NCBI RefSeq assembly: GCF_900519355.1
Contig: NZ_ULHE01000001.1
Span: forward strand, 248,001-312,000
DNA length: 64,000 nt
Reading direction: 5' to 3'
From: Corynebacterium lactis
GTDB taxonomy: Bacteria > Actinomycetota > Actinomycetes > Mycobacteriales > Mycobacteriaceae
The position numbers and the translations under genes are program-made. How positions within the stretch are numbered: the stretch's first letter is position 1; the number at the start of each line of letters is the position of its first letter. This document shows, piece after piece, positions 1-7,881 of this stretch. The notes beneath the pieces were generated by a model. It did no database searches. It saw nothing but the letters and a program-made list of their open reading frames with translations, and was not told the DNA's origin.

Positions 1-509
1 AGCCGGCGGTTTCGGGTGCGACACAGGCTGCGTGCGCGTCCCCGGCGGTCCCAGAATCTCCGGCGGTCCAGGCGTCCCCGAGTGTGGGGCCGATTGCAAC
101 TTCGGCTTCAACTGTGCCCGCGTCTGTAGAACTCGGTGCACAACTGATGGTCGGCGTCGCCGGAATTGGTGGGGCCGTGGTGGGGGAGATCTCGACAGCG
201 TTGATCAATACGGCGTTGATCAATATGGAAATGCCGGAACCGTGCGGGCCCGAGCCCGAGCCAGAGCCGTGTGTGCCGGAACCTGCCCCTGAGCCCCCGC
301 CTCCTGCAGAGAAGTTGGCCCATATGCAGGAGCAAGCATCGCAAACTCCTGCTGCTGAGTCAGCTGTTGTCGCCGAACAGCCCCAGCCCGAGCCTCAACC
401 TCAGGAGCCGACGTCACAGGCTGAAGCGGACCAATCCATCGAATTGCACATTCCTACAGAGCATGCAGATGTCGGCATGATTAATGCGCCGTCTGCTGGG
501 GAGTGGTAA
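1..509 (+). CDS. Partial Pro/Glu-rich protein of unknown function (3' end)
   Basis: The frame is open from the left edge of the window to a TAA at 507-509, so the gene starts outside. The visible 168 residues hold an Ala/Ser/Pro-rich stretch, a hydrophobic Gly/Ala/Val segment that could be a membrane or amphipathic helix (about bases 135-210), then a Pro-Glu tandem repeat (PEPEPEP and PEPAPEPPPP, bases 236-305) and a second Pro/Gln/Glu-rich part. Such spacers are typical of surface or secreted proteins, but I recognise no domain. The next small gene starts 2 bases after the stop, so the two are probably co-translated. Reading frame is moderately sure, function unknown. Confidence 0.5.
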   Translation, partial: PAVSGATQAACASPAVPESPAVQASPSVGPIATSASTVPASVELGAQLMVGVAGIGGAVVGEISTALINTALINMEMPEPCGPEPEPEPCVPEPAPEPPPPAEKLAHMQEQASQTPAAESAVVAEQPQPEPQPQEPTSQAEADQSIELHIPTEHADVGMINAPSAGEW

Positions 510-511
510 AT

Positions 512-778
512 ATGCAGCATATTTCCCAGAAGTACGGCTCCTTCGTCCAGCGTTATTACGAAGCCACCGCAGAGATTGAGGCGAAGTATGCGACGAAAAT
601 CGAGAAGGCGATGGGGGAAGTGCAACGATTGGAAGAGCGTCGGCAAGCAAAGGGACCCGCGGTGGGCGTGCGGAGAGAAGCCTCGACGAAGCGGGTAGCG
701 CTCGTGCTCGGAAGGAACGGCGACGGCAAGAGAAAAGCCCCGCGGTCGACGGTGAAATCGATCTTGCGGGGCGGCTGA
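512..778 (+). CDS. Small basic protein of unknown function
   Basis: An 88-residue protein starting MQHISQKYGS. The first 50 residues look alpha-helical and charged (EIEAKYATKIEKAMGEVQ, a possible short coiled coil); the last 40 are rich in Arg/Lys and probably disordered. There is no signal peptide or membrane segment. A GTG at 503 would overlap the stop of the upstream gene; ATG 512 follows it by 2 bases, so translational coupling is likely either way. A copy of the 11-mer GCTTGCCGACG lies on the minus strand inside it (638-648). I recognise no family. Confidence 0.5.
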   Translation: MQHISQKYGSFVQRYYEATAEIEAKYATKIEKAMGEVQRLEERRQAKGPAVGVRREASTKRVALVLGRNGDGKRKAPRSTVKSILRGG

Positions 779-795
779 AGACTAGTTCGGACCGA

Positions 796-1643
796 TTAAC
801 GGGCGATAATTGGGCGGTCCGGGTTTTCGGGGAGCTGCTGCTCTAGCCACTTCTCGTCGCGATTAGTCAGCCCCTTAATCGTGGCGGTGGGGTCTGCGAA
901 TGCGCTGTACTTCTTGTCGGCGCCGACGGTTGCAAGGAGGAATCCGGTAAGGGCTGCACGGGCGGTCTCCTGCTGCTTGATGCTCGACTTGGAAAAGCCG
1001 ACCAAACGGCGTAGGAGAGTGGTTTCCGAGAACCCCGCCTGGGTGGCGTTATTGACCTCGCGGTAGACGCAGTCGCCCTTCCAGTTCAGGGCTAAGCGGA
1101 AGGGATTTCCGCGGTCGAGCCACTGGTCCTCGCCCGGGGCCAGAACCAGGCCGGGGGCTGAAACATTGGTCGCCGCCGCGGTTGACGACGCGCAGTCGTG
1201 GCGGGGTAGACGCAGCCGACGCCCGCGATATTGTCATGCCCGGCGGCGGCAAGTACCGCGACGCCCGCGCCCATGCCGTGGCCTGCTACACCAAGCTTCT
1301 TGGGATGGACGACGACTTTGCCCTCGCCCAGGCGGACACCCGCAAGAATCTGCAGCGCGGTTTCGATATCGTTGGCCAGGCCACGGTGGTCGGCGAAGAC
1401 GCCGTTTTCCGTATCGGGAGCAGCGACTGCGATGCCCCAGGAGGCCAAGTGGCGGAGGGTAGCGTGATACTCCTTAATCGGCGTGCGCCAGTCGTGGGCG
1501 AAGGCAATACCGGGGATACCGTTTCCCTCAGCAGGGGTGTAGACCTTGCCGGGCAGTCCCGTGAAGGCGAGGTCGCCCACCATGACTCGGTGCGGGCCAC
1601 GCTTCGAGAGGTTAGATGTCAGAGTCTTCAAATTTTCAGCCAC
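796..1643 (-). pseudogene. Alpha/beta hydrolase (dienelactone-hydrolase-like), interrupted by a one-base deletion
   Basis: The first part (from GTG 1643) reads MAENLKTL...GIAFAHDWRTPIKEYHATL...LGVAGHGMGAGVAVLAAAGHDN, with the GHGMGAG nucleophile-elbow region of alpha/beta hydrolases, then goes out of frame and stops near 1092. Near 1185-1200 the next frame continues with a plausible sequence (SAPGLVLAPGEDQWLD, then FRLALNWKGDCVYREVNNAT) through LVGFSKSSIKQQETARAAL to the stop at 796. Total length is 3n+2, so one base is missing. An intact product would have about 282 residues. The second part holds the expected Asp (EDQW) and tail. It may be a sequencing error or a true frameshift. The -10 TAAGCT lies 7 bases before the GTG. 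Confidence 0.75.
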
Positions 1644-1680
1644 GAGACTTAGCTTATCTATAAGCGCATCAGTTGTGCTT

Positions 1681-1728
1681 GAAGTTGAGTTTGAAGGTGA
1701 GTTTGAAGTTGACTTTGAAGGTGTGCTT
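1681..1728. repeat. Four 12-bp tandem repeats
   Basis: Four consecutive 12-mers of the form GAAGKTGASTTT (GAAGTTGAGTTT, GAAGGTGAGTTT, GAAGTTGACTTT, GAAGGTGTGCTT) fill the region between the divergent hydrolase (start 1643) and glmS (start 1869). The unit is a multiple of three, but the region is not convincingly coding. It could vary in copy number and alter the upstream regions of either gene. Confidence 0.8.
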
Positions 1729-1855
1729 GGAATAGCAAGCGCAGAGACGGTGGGGCCGAAGAATCACGGCGAATTAAGGTGCCGGTGTGTTAGTTTGCAC
1801 AGGTTTCGCATCGGTAGTGACCATTGCGATAGTGCCGTTTCGGGGGATGGCGGGT

Positions 1856-1861
1856 TATTCT
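1856..1861 (+). promoter_or_regulatory. -10 element of glmS (leaderless)
   Basis: TATTCT ends 7 bases before the glmS ATG and no Shine-Dalgarno sequence is present, so transcription probably starts at or next to the start codon. Confidence 0.55.
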
Positions 1862-1868
1862 GTTTGTC

Positions 1869-3743
1869 ATGTGTGGAATCGTTGGATATGTAGGACACCA
1901 GGACGCCCTGGATATCGCCGTCGACGCGTTGCGACGGATGGAATACCGGGGGTATGACTCCGCGGGTGTCGCTATTGCCGATGGCCAGGGGCATATCGCC
2001 GTTGAAAAGAAGGCTGGCAAGCTTGCCAACCTCGAAGCTGCTCTGCAGGAGACCGGTCGCGAGAAGTTCGCCGGAACTACGGCAATCGGACATACCCGCT
2101 GGGCCACCCACGGTCGACCCGTCGATGAAAATGCGCACCCGCATGTCTCCTACGACGGCAAGGTCGCCATCGTTCACAACGGCATCATCGAGAACTTCGC
2201 CCCTCTTCGTAAGGAGCTTGAGGAAGCGGGCATTGAGCTGAAGTCCGAGACCGACTCCGAGGTCGCGACGCACCTGCTCGCACGCGCGATGGACGGTTCT
2301 GACGGCAATGGCACCGCCGGTGATTTCGAGGCCTCCGCGCTGGCTGTACTGAACCGCCTCGAGGGCGCCTTCACCCTGCTGTTCAGCCATGCCGACCACC
2401 CGGACAAGGTTATCGCTGCTCGCCGTTCGACGCCGCTCATCGTTGGCGTCGGTGAGAACGAGATGTTCCTTGGCTCCGATGTTGCCGCGTTCATTGCATA
2501 CACCCGCAACGCGGTCGAGCTGGGGCAGGACAACGTCGTCATCATCACTGCCGACGGCTACAAGATCCTGGACTTCGACGGCAACGAGCAGGAGGGGCGT
2601 CCCTTCACCATCGACTGGGACCTCGCTGCTGCAGAGAAGGGCGGCTACGACTCCTTCATGATGAAGGAAATCCACGAGCAGGCCGCTGCCGTCCGCGATA
2701 CTCTGGCCGGCCACTTGGTCGACGGCCGCATCGTGCTGGACGAGTCCCGCATGAACGATCAGGACCTGCGCGACATTGAGAAGGTTTTCGTGGTCGCCTG
2801 CGGTACTGCCTACCACTCTGGCCTGCTGGCCAAGTACGCAATCGAGCACTGGGTGCGCATTCCGGTCGAGATTGAGGTGGCCTCCGAGTTCCGCTACCGC
2901 GACCCGGTGCTGGACCGCCAGACCCTGGTCGTCGCAATCTCCCAGTCCGGTGAGACCGCCGACACTCTGGAGGCCGTGCGTCACGCGAAGTCCCAGGGCG
3001 CGCGCGTGCTTGCAGTCTGTAACACCAACGGTGCCCAGATTCCGCGCGAGTCCGATGCGGTGCTCTACACCCACGCCGGCCCTGAGATCGGCGTCGCTGC
3101 GACGAAGTCCTTCCTCGCGCAGGTCGCGGCGAACTACCTGGTCGGATTGGCGCTGGCCCAGGCCCGCGGCACGAAGTACCCGGACGAGGTCACCCGTGAG
3201 TTCGAGGAACTCGAGTCCATCCCGGCATTGATCGACAAGGTCGTCGGTGCCGGTGATGAGTACATCGCCATGGCGAAGGAAATTGGCGCCATCCCGACGA
3301 TGCTCTTCCTGGGGCGCCACGTCGGTTTCCCGGTCGCGCTGGAGGGTGCGCTGAAGCTCAAGGAGCTGGCGTACATCCATGCTGAGGGCTTCCCGGCCGG
3401 CGAGTTGAAGCACGGCCCGATCGCCCTGATCGAGGACAACCTGCCGGTCGTCGTCGTGGTGCCGTCCCCGAAGGGGCGCGCGGTGCTGCACTCCAAGATC
3501 GTGTCGAATATCCAGGAAATCCGCGCGCGCGGTGCCAAGACTATTGTCATCGCCGAGGAAGGCGACGAGGCAGTTGTCCCGTACGCCAACTACCTGATTG
3601 AGATCCCCGCGACCTCGACCCTGCTGCAGCCGCTGCTGTCGACTATCCCGATGCAGTTCCTGGCTGCCGAGATTGCGCGCCAGTGCGGGAACGAGGACAT
3701 CGATAAACCGCGCAACCTGGCCAAGTCAGTCACCGTCGAGTAG
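1869..3743 (+). CDS. glmS: Glutamine-fructose-6-phosphate aminotransferase (isomerizing)
   Basis: Makes glucosamine 6-phosphate from fructose 6-phosphate and glutamine, the first step to UDP-GlcNAc and peptidoglycan. The 624-residue protein starts MCGIVGYVG, so Cys2 becomes the N-terminal nucleophile of the class II glutamine amidotransferase domain (about 1-240, with GHTRWATHG and HNGIIENF). Two SIS sugar-isomerase domains follow (about 290-430 and 460-600; ISQSGETADT and CGTAYHSG), ending KSVTVE. Length and motifs are normal. The start is fixed by the need for Cys2. Its last 18 bases overlap the convergent HNH gene. Confidence 0.97.
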   Translation: MCGIVGYVGHQDALDIAVDALRRMEYRGYDSAGVAIADGQGHIAVEKKAGKLANLEAALQETGREKFAGTTAIGHTRWATHGRPVDENAHPHVSYDGKVAIVHNGIIENFAPLRKELEEAGIELKSETDSEVATHLLARAMDGSDGNGTAGDFEASALAVLNRLEGAFTLLFSHADHPDKVIAARRSTPLIVGVGENEMFLGSDVAAFIAYTRNAVELGQDNVVIITADGYKILDFDGNEQEGRPFTIDWDLAAAEKGGYDSFMMKEIHEQAAAVRDTLAGHLVDGRIVLDESRMNDQDLRDIEKVFVVACGTAYHSGLLAKYAIEHWVRIPVEIEVASEFRYRDPVLDRQTLVVAISQSGETADTLEAVRHAKSQGARVLAVCNTNGAQIPRESDAVLYTHAGPEIGVAATKSFLAQVAANYLVGLALAQARGTKYPDEVTREFEELESIPALIDKVVGAGDEYIAMAKEIGAIPTMLFLGRHVGFPVALEGALKLKELAYIHAEGFPAGELKHGPIALIEDNLPVVVVVPSPKGRAVLHSKIVSNIQEIRARGAKTIVIAEEGDEAVVPYANYLIEIPATSTLLQPLLSTIPMQFLAAEIARQCGNEDIDKPRNLAKSVTVE

Positions 3744-5078
3744 GTCCTTTCCTTCCATACCTTCTAGGTAGCGGTCGATTTCAGCATCGAGTTCCTCATC
3801 TGTGAGGGACTCGATTCTTTTTTCATCTGCCTCGGTCAGCTCGAAGTGTTTCACCACCGGCTCGCAGAACGACAGCAGCCAGTCCATGTGGCGTTGCCGA
3901 ATCGTCTTTATCTTCCGCGTCGCCCTCTTGCTGAAGGTTTGCTTGCCGACGTTCTTCAACGGCCCGGTAGGGACACTCGTGGCGGAGTCTCCGTCGCGAG
4001 AGGTCCAGACCTCGGTGCCGTCCGGGTGCCGGTCGATGTTCCAGCCCTCGTGCGTTTTGAGGTTGTGGTGTCGGCGGCAGAGGCAATGAAGATTTTGGGT
4101 ATCCGTCGGGCCGCCTAGCTCCGGGTGATCGTGGTTATACGGCTGGATATGGTCCAGGTCGCATTTGTGCGCGGGAACATCGCATCCGGGGAAGCGGCAG
4201 GTGCCGTCGCGGCCGCGAACACGGGCGGCCTGACTCTCCGAGGGGCGGTAGCCCTCAACGGTGCTGTCCGAGGAAATGCGGATGTGAGTAGCTCTTCTGA
4301 TCCACTCTTCTGTAGCTACCTCGCTGAGCCAGCCTGCGCCGTCGATCCACGCGGGACCACCGGAGGCATCGCGGTAGACGTTAATTACGATCTCCGCGGT
4401 AGATGACCCTCTCACGAGTTTCATCAGAGCCTCTGCCTGCGTGCATTCGTTGCCCCGGCTGATTTCCAGATTGCGGATGCCCGCTATAGCTGCGAGCAGC
4501 TCCGTGGCACGATCGCGTTCGAGAACCGCGGTGACGAAAGAATGTGCGCCATCGCCGGCGTCGGCAAGCGAGACGCCTTCGGACTTCGGCGCCCTCTCGG
4601 TGCCGTCGTTGCGGGCGCGGTCGTCGTACTCGGCGACGAGGTCTCCAATGAGGCGCGACAGGCGACGAACCCCGATGACCGCCTGATTAGGCCTGGTCGG
4701 AGTGAGCAGGGCGACGAGATGAGGTTCAGCGGCGTGGAGCTGCTCGGGGTTTAGGCCGGCGACGCCGGTAGAGATTGCGCGCAGGTGGGGAAGCGAAAAT
4801 GAAAGGGTGCGCTCGATGACCTGCCGCAGCGCTGGCAGTTGCTGAAGCAGCAGGCCGATGTCGCAGAGTGCGAGGCATTGACCGCGCCCGAGGCCGGTCC
4901 GGATTGAAAGTCGCGCAGCGTGATGGTTGACGTCGACCTCTGGATCCGGAAGGCATGCATCAATAAGATCCAGGTCGGCGCGATTGCGGGCGCGGGCAGC
5001 AACGCTCAACGGATGCGAGCCGCATTGATTCGACCAAAATGGTTCGCCACGCGCTGGGTGCTCCGAATCCGATTCCAT
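3726..5078 (-). CDS. DUF222/HNH endonuclease family protein (13E12-repeat-like), SOS-regulated
   Basis: A 450-residue protein of the actinobacterial DUF222 plus HNH family. The C-terminal nuclease part is clear: CRFPGCDVPAHKCDLDHIQPYNH, GGPTDTQNL and LCRRHHNLKTH supply two Cys pairs and the HNH histidines (about residues 290-345). The N-terminal DUF222 region is helical. ATG 5078 is chosen because GGGGAGGG precedes it at good spacing; ATG 5108 is possible. A near-perfect LexA box lies in its promoter (5139-5154). Mycobacterial 13E12 relatives are known LexA targets. The cellular role of the family is unclear; damage-linked nuclease action is an inference. It carries two copies of GCTTGCCGACG. 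Confidence 0.9.
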   Translation of the reverse strand: MESDSEHPARGEPFWSNQCGSHPLSVAARARNRADLDLIDACLPDPEVDVNHHAARLSIRTGLGRGQCLALCDIGLLLQQLPALRQVIERTLSFSLPHLRAISTGVAGLNPEQLHAAEPHLVALLTPTRPNQAVIGVRRLSRLIGDLVAEYDDRARNDGTERAPKSEGVSLADAGDGAHSFVTAVLERDRATELLAAIAGIRNLEISRGNECTQAEALMKLVRGSSTAEIVINVYRDASGGPAWIDGAGWLSEVATEEWIRRATHIRISSDSTVEGYRPSESQAARVRGRDGTCRFPGCDVPAHKCDLDHIQPYNHDHPELGGPTDTQNLHCLCRRHHNLKTHEGWNIDRHPDGTEVWTSRDGDSATSVPTGPLKNVGKQTFSKRATRKIKTIRQRHMDWLLSFCEPVVKHFELTEADEKRIESLTDEELDAEIDRYLEGMEGKDLLDGD

Positions 5079-5137
5079 GGTGTCCCTCCCCAAAACAGTG
5101 GGGAACATGTCTTACCCATGTCCCCCCTTCACCTGTA

Positions 5138-5165
5138 ATCGTACATATGTTCGAAATAAAGTCAA
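5138..5165 (-). promoter_or_regulatory. Promoter with LexA (SOS) box before the HNH gene
   Basis: TCGTACATATGTTCGA (5139-5154) matches the actinobacterial SOS box TCGAACRNNTGTTCGA at all fixed positions but one. On the minus strand a -35 TTGACT (complement of 5160-5165) and a -10 TACGAT (complement of 5138-5143) are 16 bases apart, so LexA would cover the spacer and the -10. Confidence 0.85.
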
Positions 5166-5206
5166 GAGGCAATATCGGGGAATTTTGCACCAATTTTCTG
5201 CCAGCG

Positions 5207-6295
5207 CTAGCGCTTTCTACGCAACTGCACGCGCATCCTTGCCCGGGGAAGTGCGCCCACGAAGGGGAGGACTCGAGGAGGGCGACGGTCGCCCCCTGCG
5301 GCCCGGGCACTTCCTGCTGTACTTCCTGCTGCGCCGCCGCCGAAATTGTCCGCACTGTCCATATCGTCTAGGTACTCAACCACGGTCCGAATCGCGTTAG
5401 GCGAGTACAAAATGGCCAGGTGGTCGGACCAGTCGCCGTCCGAATCGGCGTTATTGACGTTGCGGACGTCGTGCCCCGCAGTCTCCGGCAGGAACTCGCC
5501 GTTCCACGGGGTCACGACGGTGTCGAACGGGGTGCCGATATTCAGGTAGTGCGGCCCGCGCCGGGTCAGGCCCCGCTCGGCCTTATTTAGGCCCGTGATG
5601 TAGACCGAGTGTAGGCTCTGCTGCGCCCCCGCGCGACCGAAAATTCGGTCGAGGAGGCCACGCACCGGCACGCCCCTCCTGTCCAGTGGCTTGAGCACGC
5701 GGTATGCAATCCCTCCGGAAGTTCCGTGGTGATTGCCCGCCAGCGAGACAACCGCGCGCACCGGGCTATTTGCTGCCGCGAACTCCTCCGCCTCCGCTGG
5801 AGCAAGGCCGCGGGAGAGGGTGTCGTCGTAAAGCGAATCGATGTGTGCGTTGGCGTAGATGCGGCAGTGGAGCGCCCCCTGCGAGTGCCCCACCAGGTCG
5901 ATGCGGCGGGCGCCGATGTGGGCGCGAAAGGCGTCGAGCAGCGCGCTGACTTCTTCGAAGGCCTCGGCGAGGTCGGTGGAACCGTAGACGCCTGGAACGT
6001 GGCTGACCAGGGCGTTCGGGTCGGCGCCGTAGTCAAGGGAGTAGACGGTGCGGCCCTCAGCGAGCGCTGGGGCCAGCATGGTGAAGGTGTCGAAGGAATT
6101 CATCCAAGTCCCGTGGATGAGAACGACGGGGACCTCGCCGTCGGGAGTGTCGAAAGGCGCTTCGGCCAGTACCTCACGTACGTCGCGCGCCCCCGACGGC
6201 ACCCACTCGGGGTGGCGCAGCGAACGCGCGTAGGCCACGGGGAAGTGACGCAGCGCCGGGCCGGGGACTCGCTTGCCGGTGAGGTAGTCATTCAT
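5207..6295 (-). CDS. Alpha/beta hydrolase, lipase-like
   Basis: A 362-residue hydrolase. VVLIHGTWMNSFDTF gives the oxyanion-hole HG motif and GHSQGALH the nucleophile Ser of a triacylglycerol-lipase-like fold; H in DWSDHLAI is a candidate catalytic His. No signal peptide is seen at the chosen start, MNDYLTGKRVP, so it is predicted cytoplasmic, unlike most secreted lipases. The last 45 residues are a Gly/Ala/Arg-rich tail. ATG 6295 has no ribosome binding site but a -10 (TACGAT) 8 bases upstream, suggesting a leaderless mRNA. It diverges from nnr across only 24 bases. Substrate unknown. Confidence 0.85.
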   Translation of the reverse strand: MNDYLTGKRVPGPALRHFPVAYARSLRHPEWVPSGARDVREVLAEAPFDTPDGEVPVVLIHGTWMNSFDTFTMLAPALAEGRTVYSLDYGADPNALVSHVPGVYGSTDLAEAFEEVSALLDAFRAHIGARRIDLVGHSQGALHCRIYANAHIDSLYDDTLSRGLAPAEAEEFAAANSPVRAVVSLAGNHHGTSGGIAYRVLKPLDRRGVPVRGLLDRIFGRAGAQQSLHSVYITGLNKAERGLTRRGPHYLNIGTPFDTVVTPWNGEFLPETAGHDVRNVNNADSDGDWSDHLAILYSPNAIRTVVEYLDDMDSADNFGGGAAGSTAGSARAAGGDRRPPRVLPFVGALPRARMRVQLRRKR

Positions 6296-6319
6296 AGTGG
6301 CCAATCGTAGGCTGGGGGC
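6296..6319. promoter_or_regulatory. Overlapping divergent -10 elements of hydrolase and nnr
   Basis: The whole gap between two divergent start codons is 24 bases. The minus-strand -10 (TACGAT, complement of 6304-6309) overlaps the plus-strand -10 (TAGGCT, 6308-6313). Each lies 6-8 bases before its start codon, so both genes would be leaderless and their RNA polymerases would exclude each other. Confidence 0.6.
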
Positions 6320-7855
6320 ATGACCTACTGCTATACCGTTGCCGAGATTCGCGCCGCCGAACAGCCCTACCTGGACGCGCAGTCGCGTGACGACGAGCTG
6401 ATGAGCCACGCCGCGGCCGCCGTCGCCGAGGTCGCCGCTGACCTGGCTAAACGGGGGAGGATTCTGCTGCTGGTGGGCTCCGGTGGCAACGGCGGGGACG
6501 CGCTCTACGCGGGTCGCGAGCTGCTGGTCGCGGGGCACGAGGTGGATGCGGTCCTGCTCGGCGGGCATCCGCACGAGCGGGCGTTGGTGGCGTTCGAGGG
6601 GGCCGGGGGAGAGGTGCTAGATGATGTTGGGCTTGGTGCCGGGCTTGGCGGCGAGCTTAGTGCGCAGTACAGCCTGGTCATCGACGGCATCGTCGGCATC
6701 GGCGGGCACGGTTCGCTGCGGGAGCCGGCCGCGTCGATCGTGGAGCGGGTACGGGATGGGGGCGTCCCGATTCTCGCCGTCGATATTCCGAGCGGGGTGG
6801 AGGCCGATACCGGGCGGGAGGCGGACACGCACGTGCGCGCCACCGCGACCGTGACCTTCGGTGGGCTTCGCTACGCGCACGCGGTGTCGGGAGCCTGTGG
6901 CGAAGTCGTGCTGCGGGAGATTGCACTGGATGAGCCGACCGCTGAGTTGCCCGGCCTCGGTGAGACTTTGCGCGCCAACGCTGTGCAGGCCGGTGGTCCG
7001 CGTGTAGCCTTTCTCCGGGCGCTGGAGGATTCGCGCGAGCACTACCTGCAGCTGGAGCCAGACGCGGAGGATCACAAGTATTCGGGTGGCGTTGTCGGCA
7101 TCGCCGCAGGTAGTAGTAGGTATCCCGGTGCTGGCGTCCTGTGCACGACCGCGGCCGTGCGCGCGACGAGTCCGGCCGTCATCTATGTCGGCGACGCCGA
7201 GTCTCGTGCCCGCATGACGACGGCACTTCCGACCGTCATTGCCCGCGCCGATACGGAGCCGGTCGCGGACACTCGCGTGGACGCCTGGGTCGTGGGGCCC
7301 GGGCGGGGGACCGACATTGCAGCGGCGGCGGAGCTGCGCGCAATCCTCGATACAGGCAAGCCCGTCGTTATCGACGCCGACGCCCTGACCGTCCTGGCCC
7401 GCAGCGAGGATCTGAAGGAACAGGTGCGGAAGCGCGGAGCAGCGGGCGCCCGCACGGTGCTCACCCCGCACGCGGGAGAGTACGAGCGGCTGGCCGGCAA
7501 GCCCGTGACCGCCCCCATCGATGATGCCCGCGTTCTCGCCTCGGATCTCGGCTGCGAGATCCTGCTGAAGGGCCGCAGGACAGTGACGGTCGGGCCGCGC
7601 GGCGTAGTCGTCGTGGACGCGGGTAGCTCCTGGGCCGCCACGCCCGGCTCCGGTGACGTGCTCTCGGGCCTGGTGGGGGCGTGGATTGCGCGCGGTGAGG
7701 ACCTGCATGTCCCCGCGATCATTCACGCCCGAGCGGCCTACCTCGCAGCCCGCACCGAGTTCGGCCCGGCGCCCTGCGACGCCGAGGGGATTGCCGAAAA
7801 CATCCGCCCCGCCACGGCATGGCTGGCTCAATCGGGGACGCGCTCTGGGGAGTAA
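6320..7855 (+). CDS. nnr: Bifunctional NAD(P)H-hydrate epimerase/dehydratase
   Basis: Repairs hydrated NADH/NADPH. The 511 residues hold an N-terminal YjeF_N epimerase domain (about 1-215; VGSGGNGGDALYAGRELL and VDGIVGIGG) and a C-terminal ribokinase-like dehydratase domain (about 235-500; GPGRGTD, VIDADALTVLA, LTPHAGEYERLAG, and the GSGDVLSGLVGAW nucleotide-binding motif). Both active regions look complete. The next gene starts 27 bases downstream. -10 TAGGCT lies 6 bases from the ATG. Confidence 0.95.
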   Translation: MTYCYTVAEIRAAEQPYLDAQSRDDELMSHAAAAVAEVAADLAKRGRILLLVGSGGNGGDALYAGRELLVAGHEVDAVLLGGHPHERALVAFEGAGGEVLDDVGLGAGLGGELSAQYSLVIDGIVGIGGHGSLREPAASIVERVRDGGVPILAVDIPSGVEADTGREADTHVRATATVTFGGLRYAHAVSGACGEVVLREIALDEPTAELPGLGETLRANAVQAGGPRVAFLRALEDSREHYLQLEPDAEDHKYSGGVVGIAAGSSRYPGAGVLCTTAAVRATSPAVIYVGDAESRARMTTALPTVIARADTEPVADTRVDAWVVGPGRGTDIAAAAELRAILDTGKPVVIDADALTVLARSEDLKEQVRKRGAAGARTVLTPHAGEYERLAGKPVTAPIDDARVLASDLGCEILLKGRRTVTVGPRGVVVVDAGSSWAATPGSGDVLSGLVGAWIARGEDLHVPAIIHARAAYLAARTEFGPAPCDAEGIAENIRPATAWLAQSGTRSGE

Positions 7856-7881
7856 TCCGGGGCGAGTGGCACAATAACGCT

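Noticed and set aside
1764..3491. 575-codon open frame antisense to glmS
   Set aside because: Mirror of the strong codon bias of glmS; no start signal or domain.
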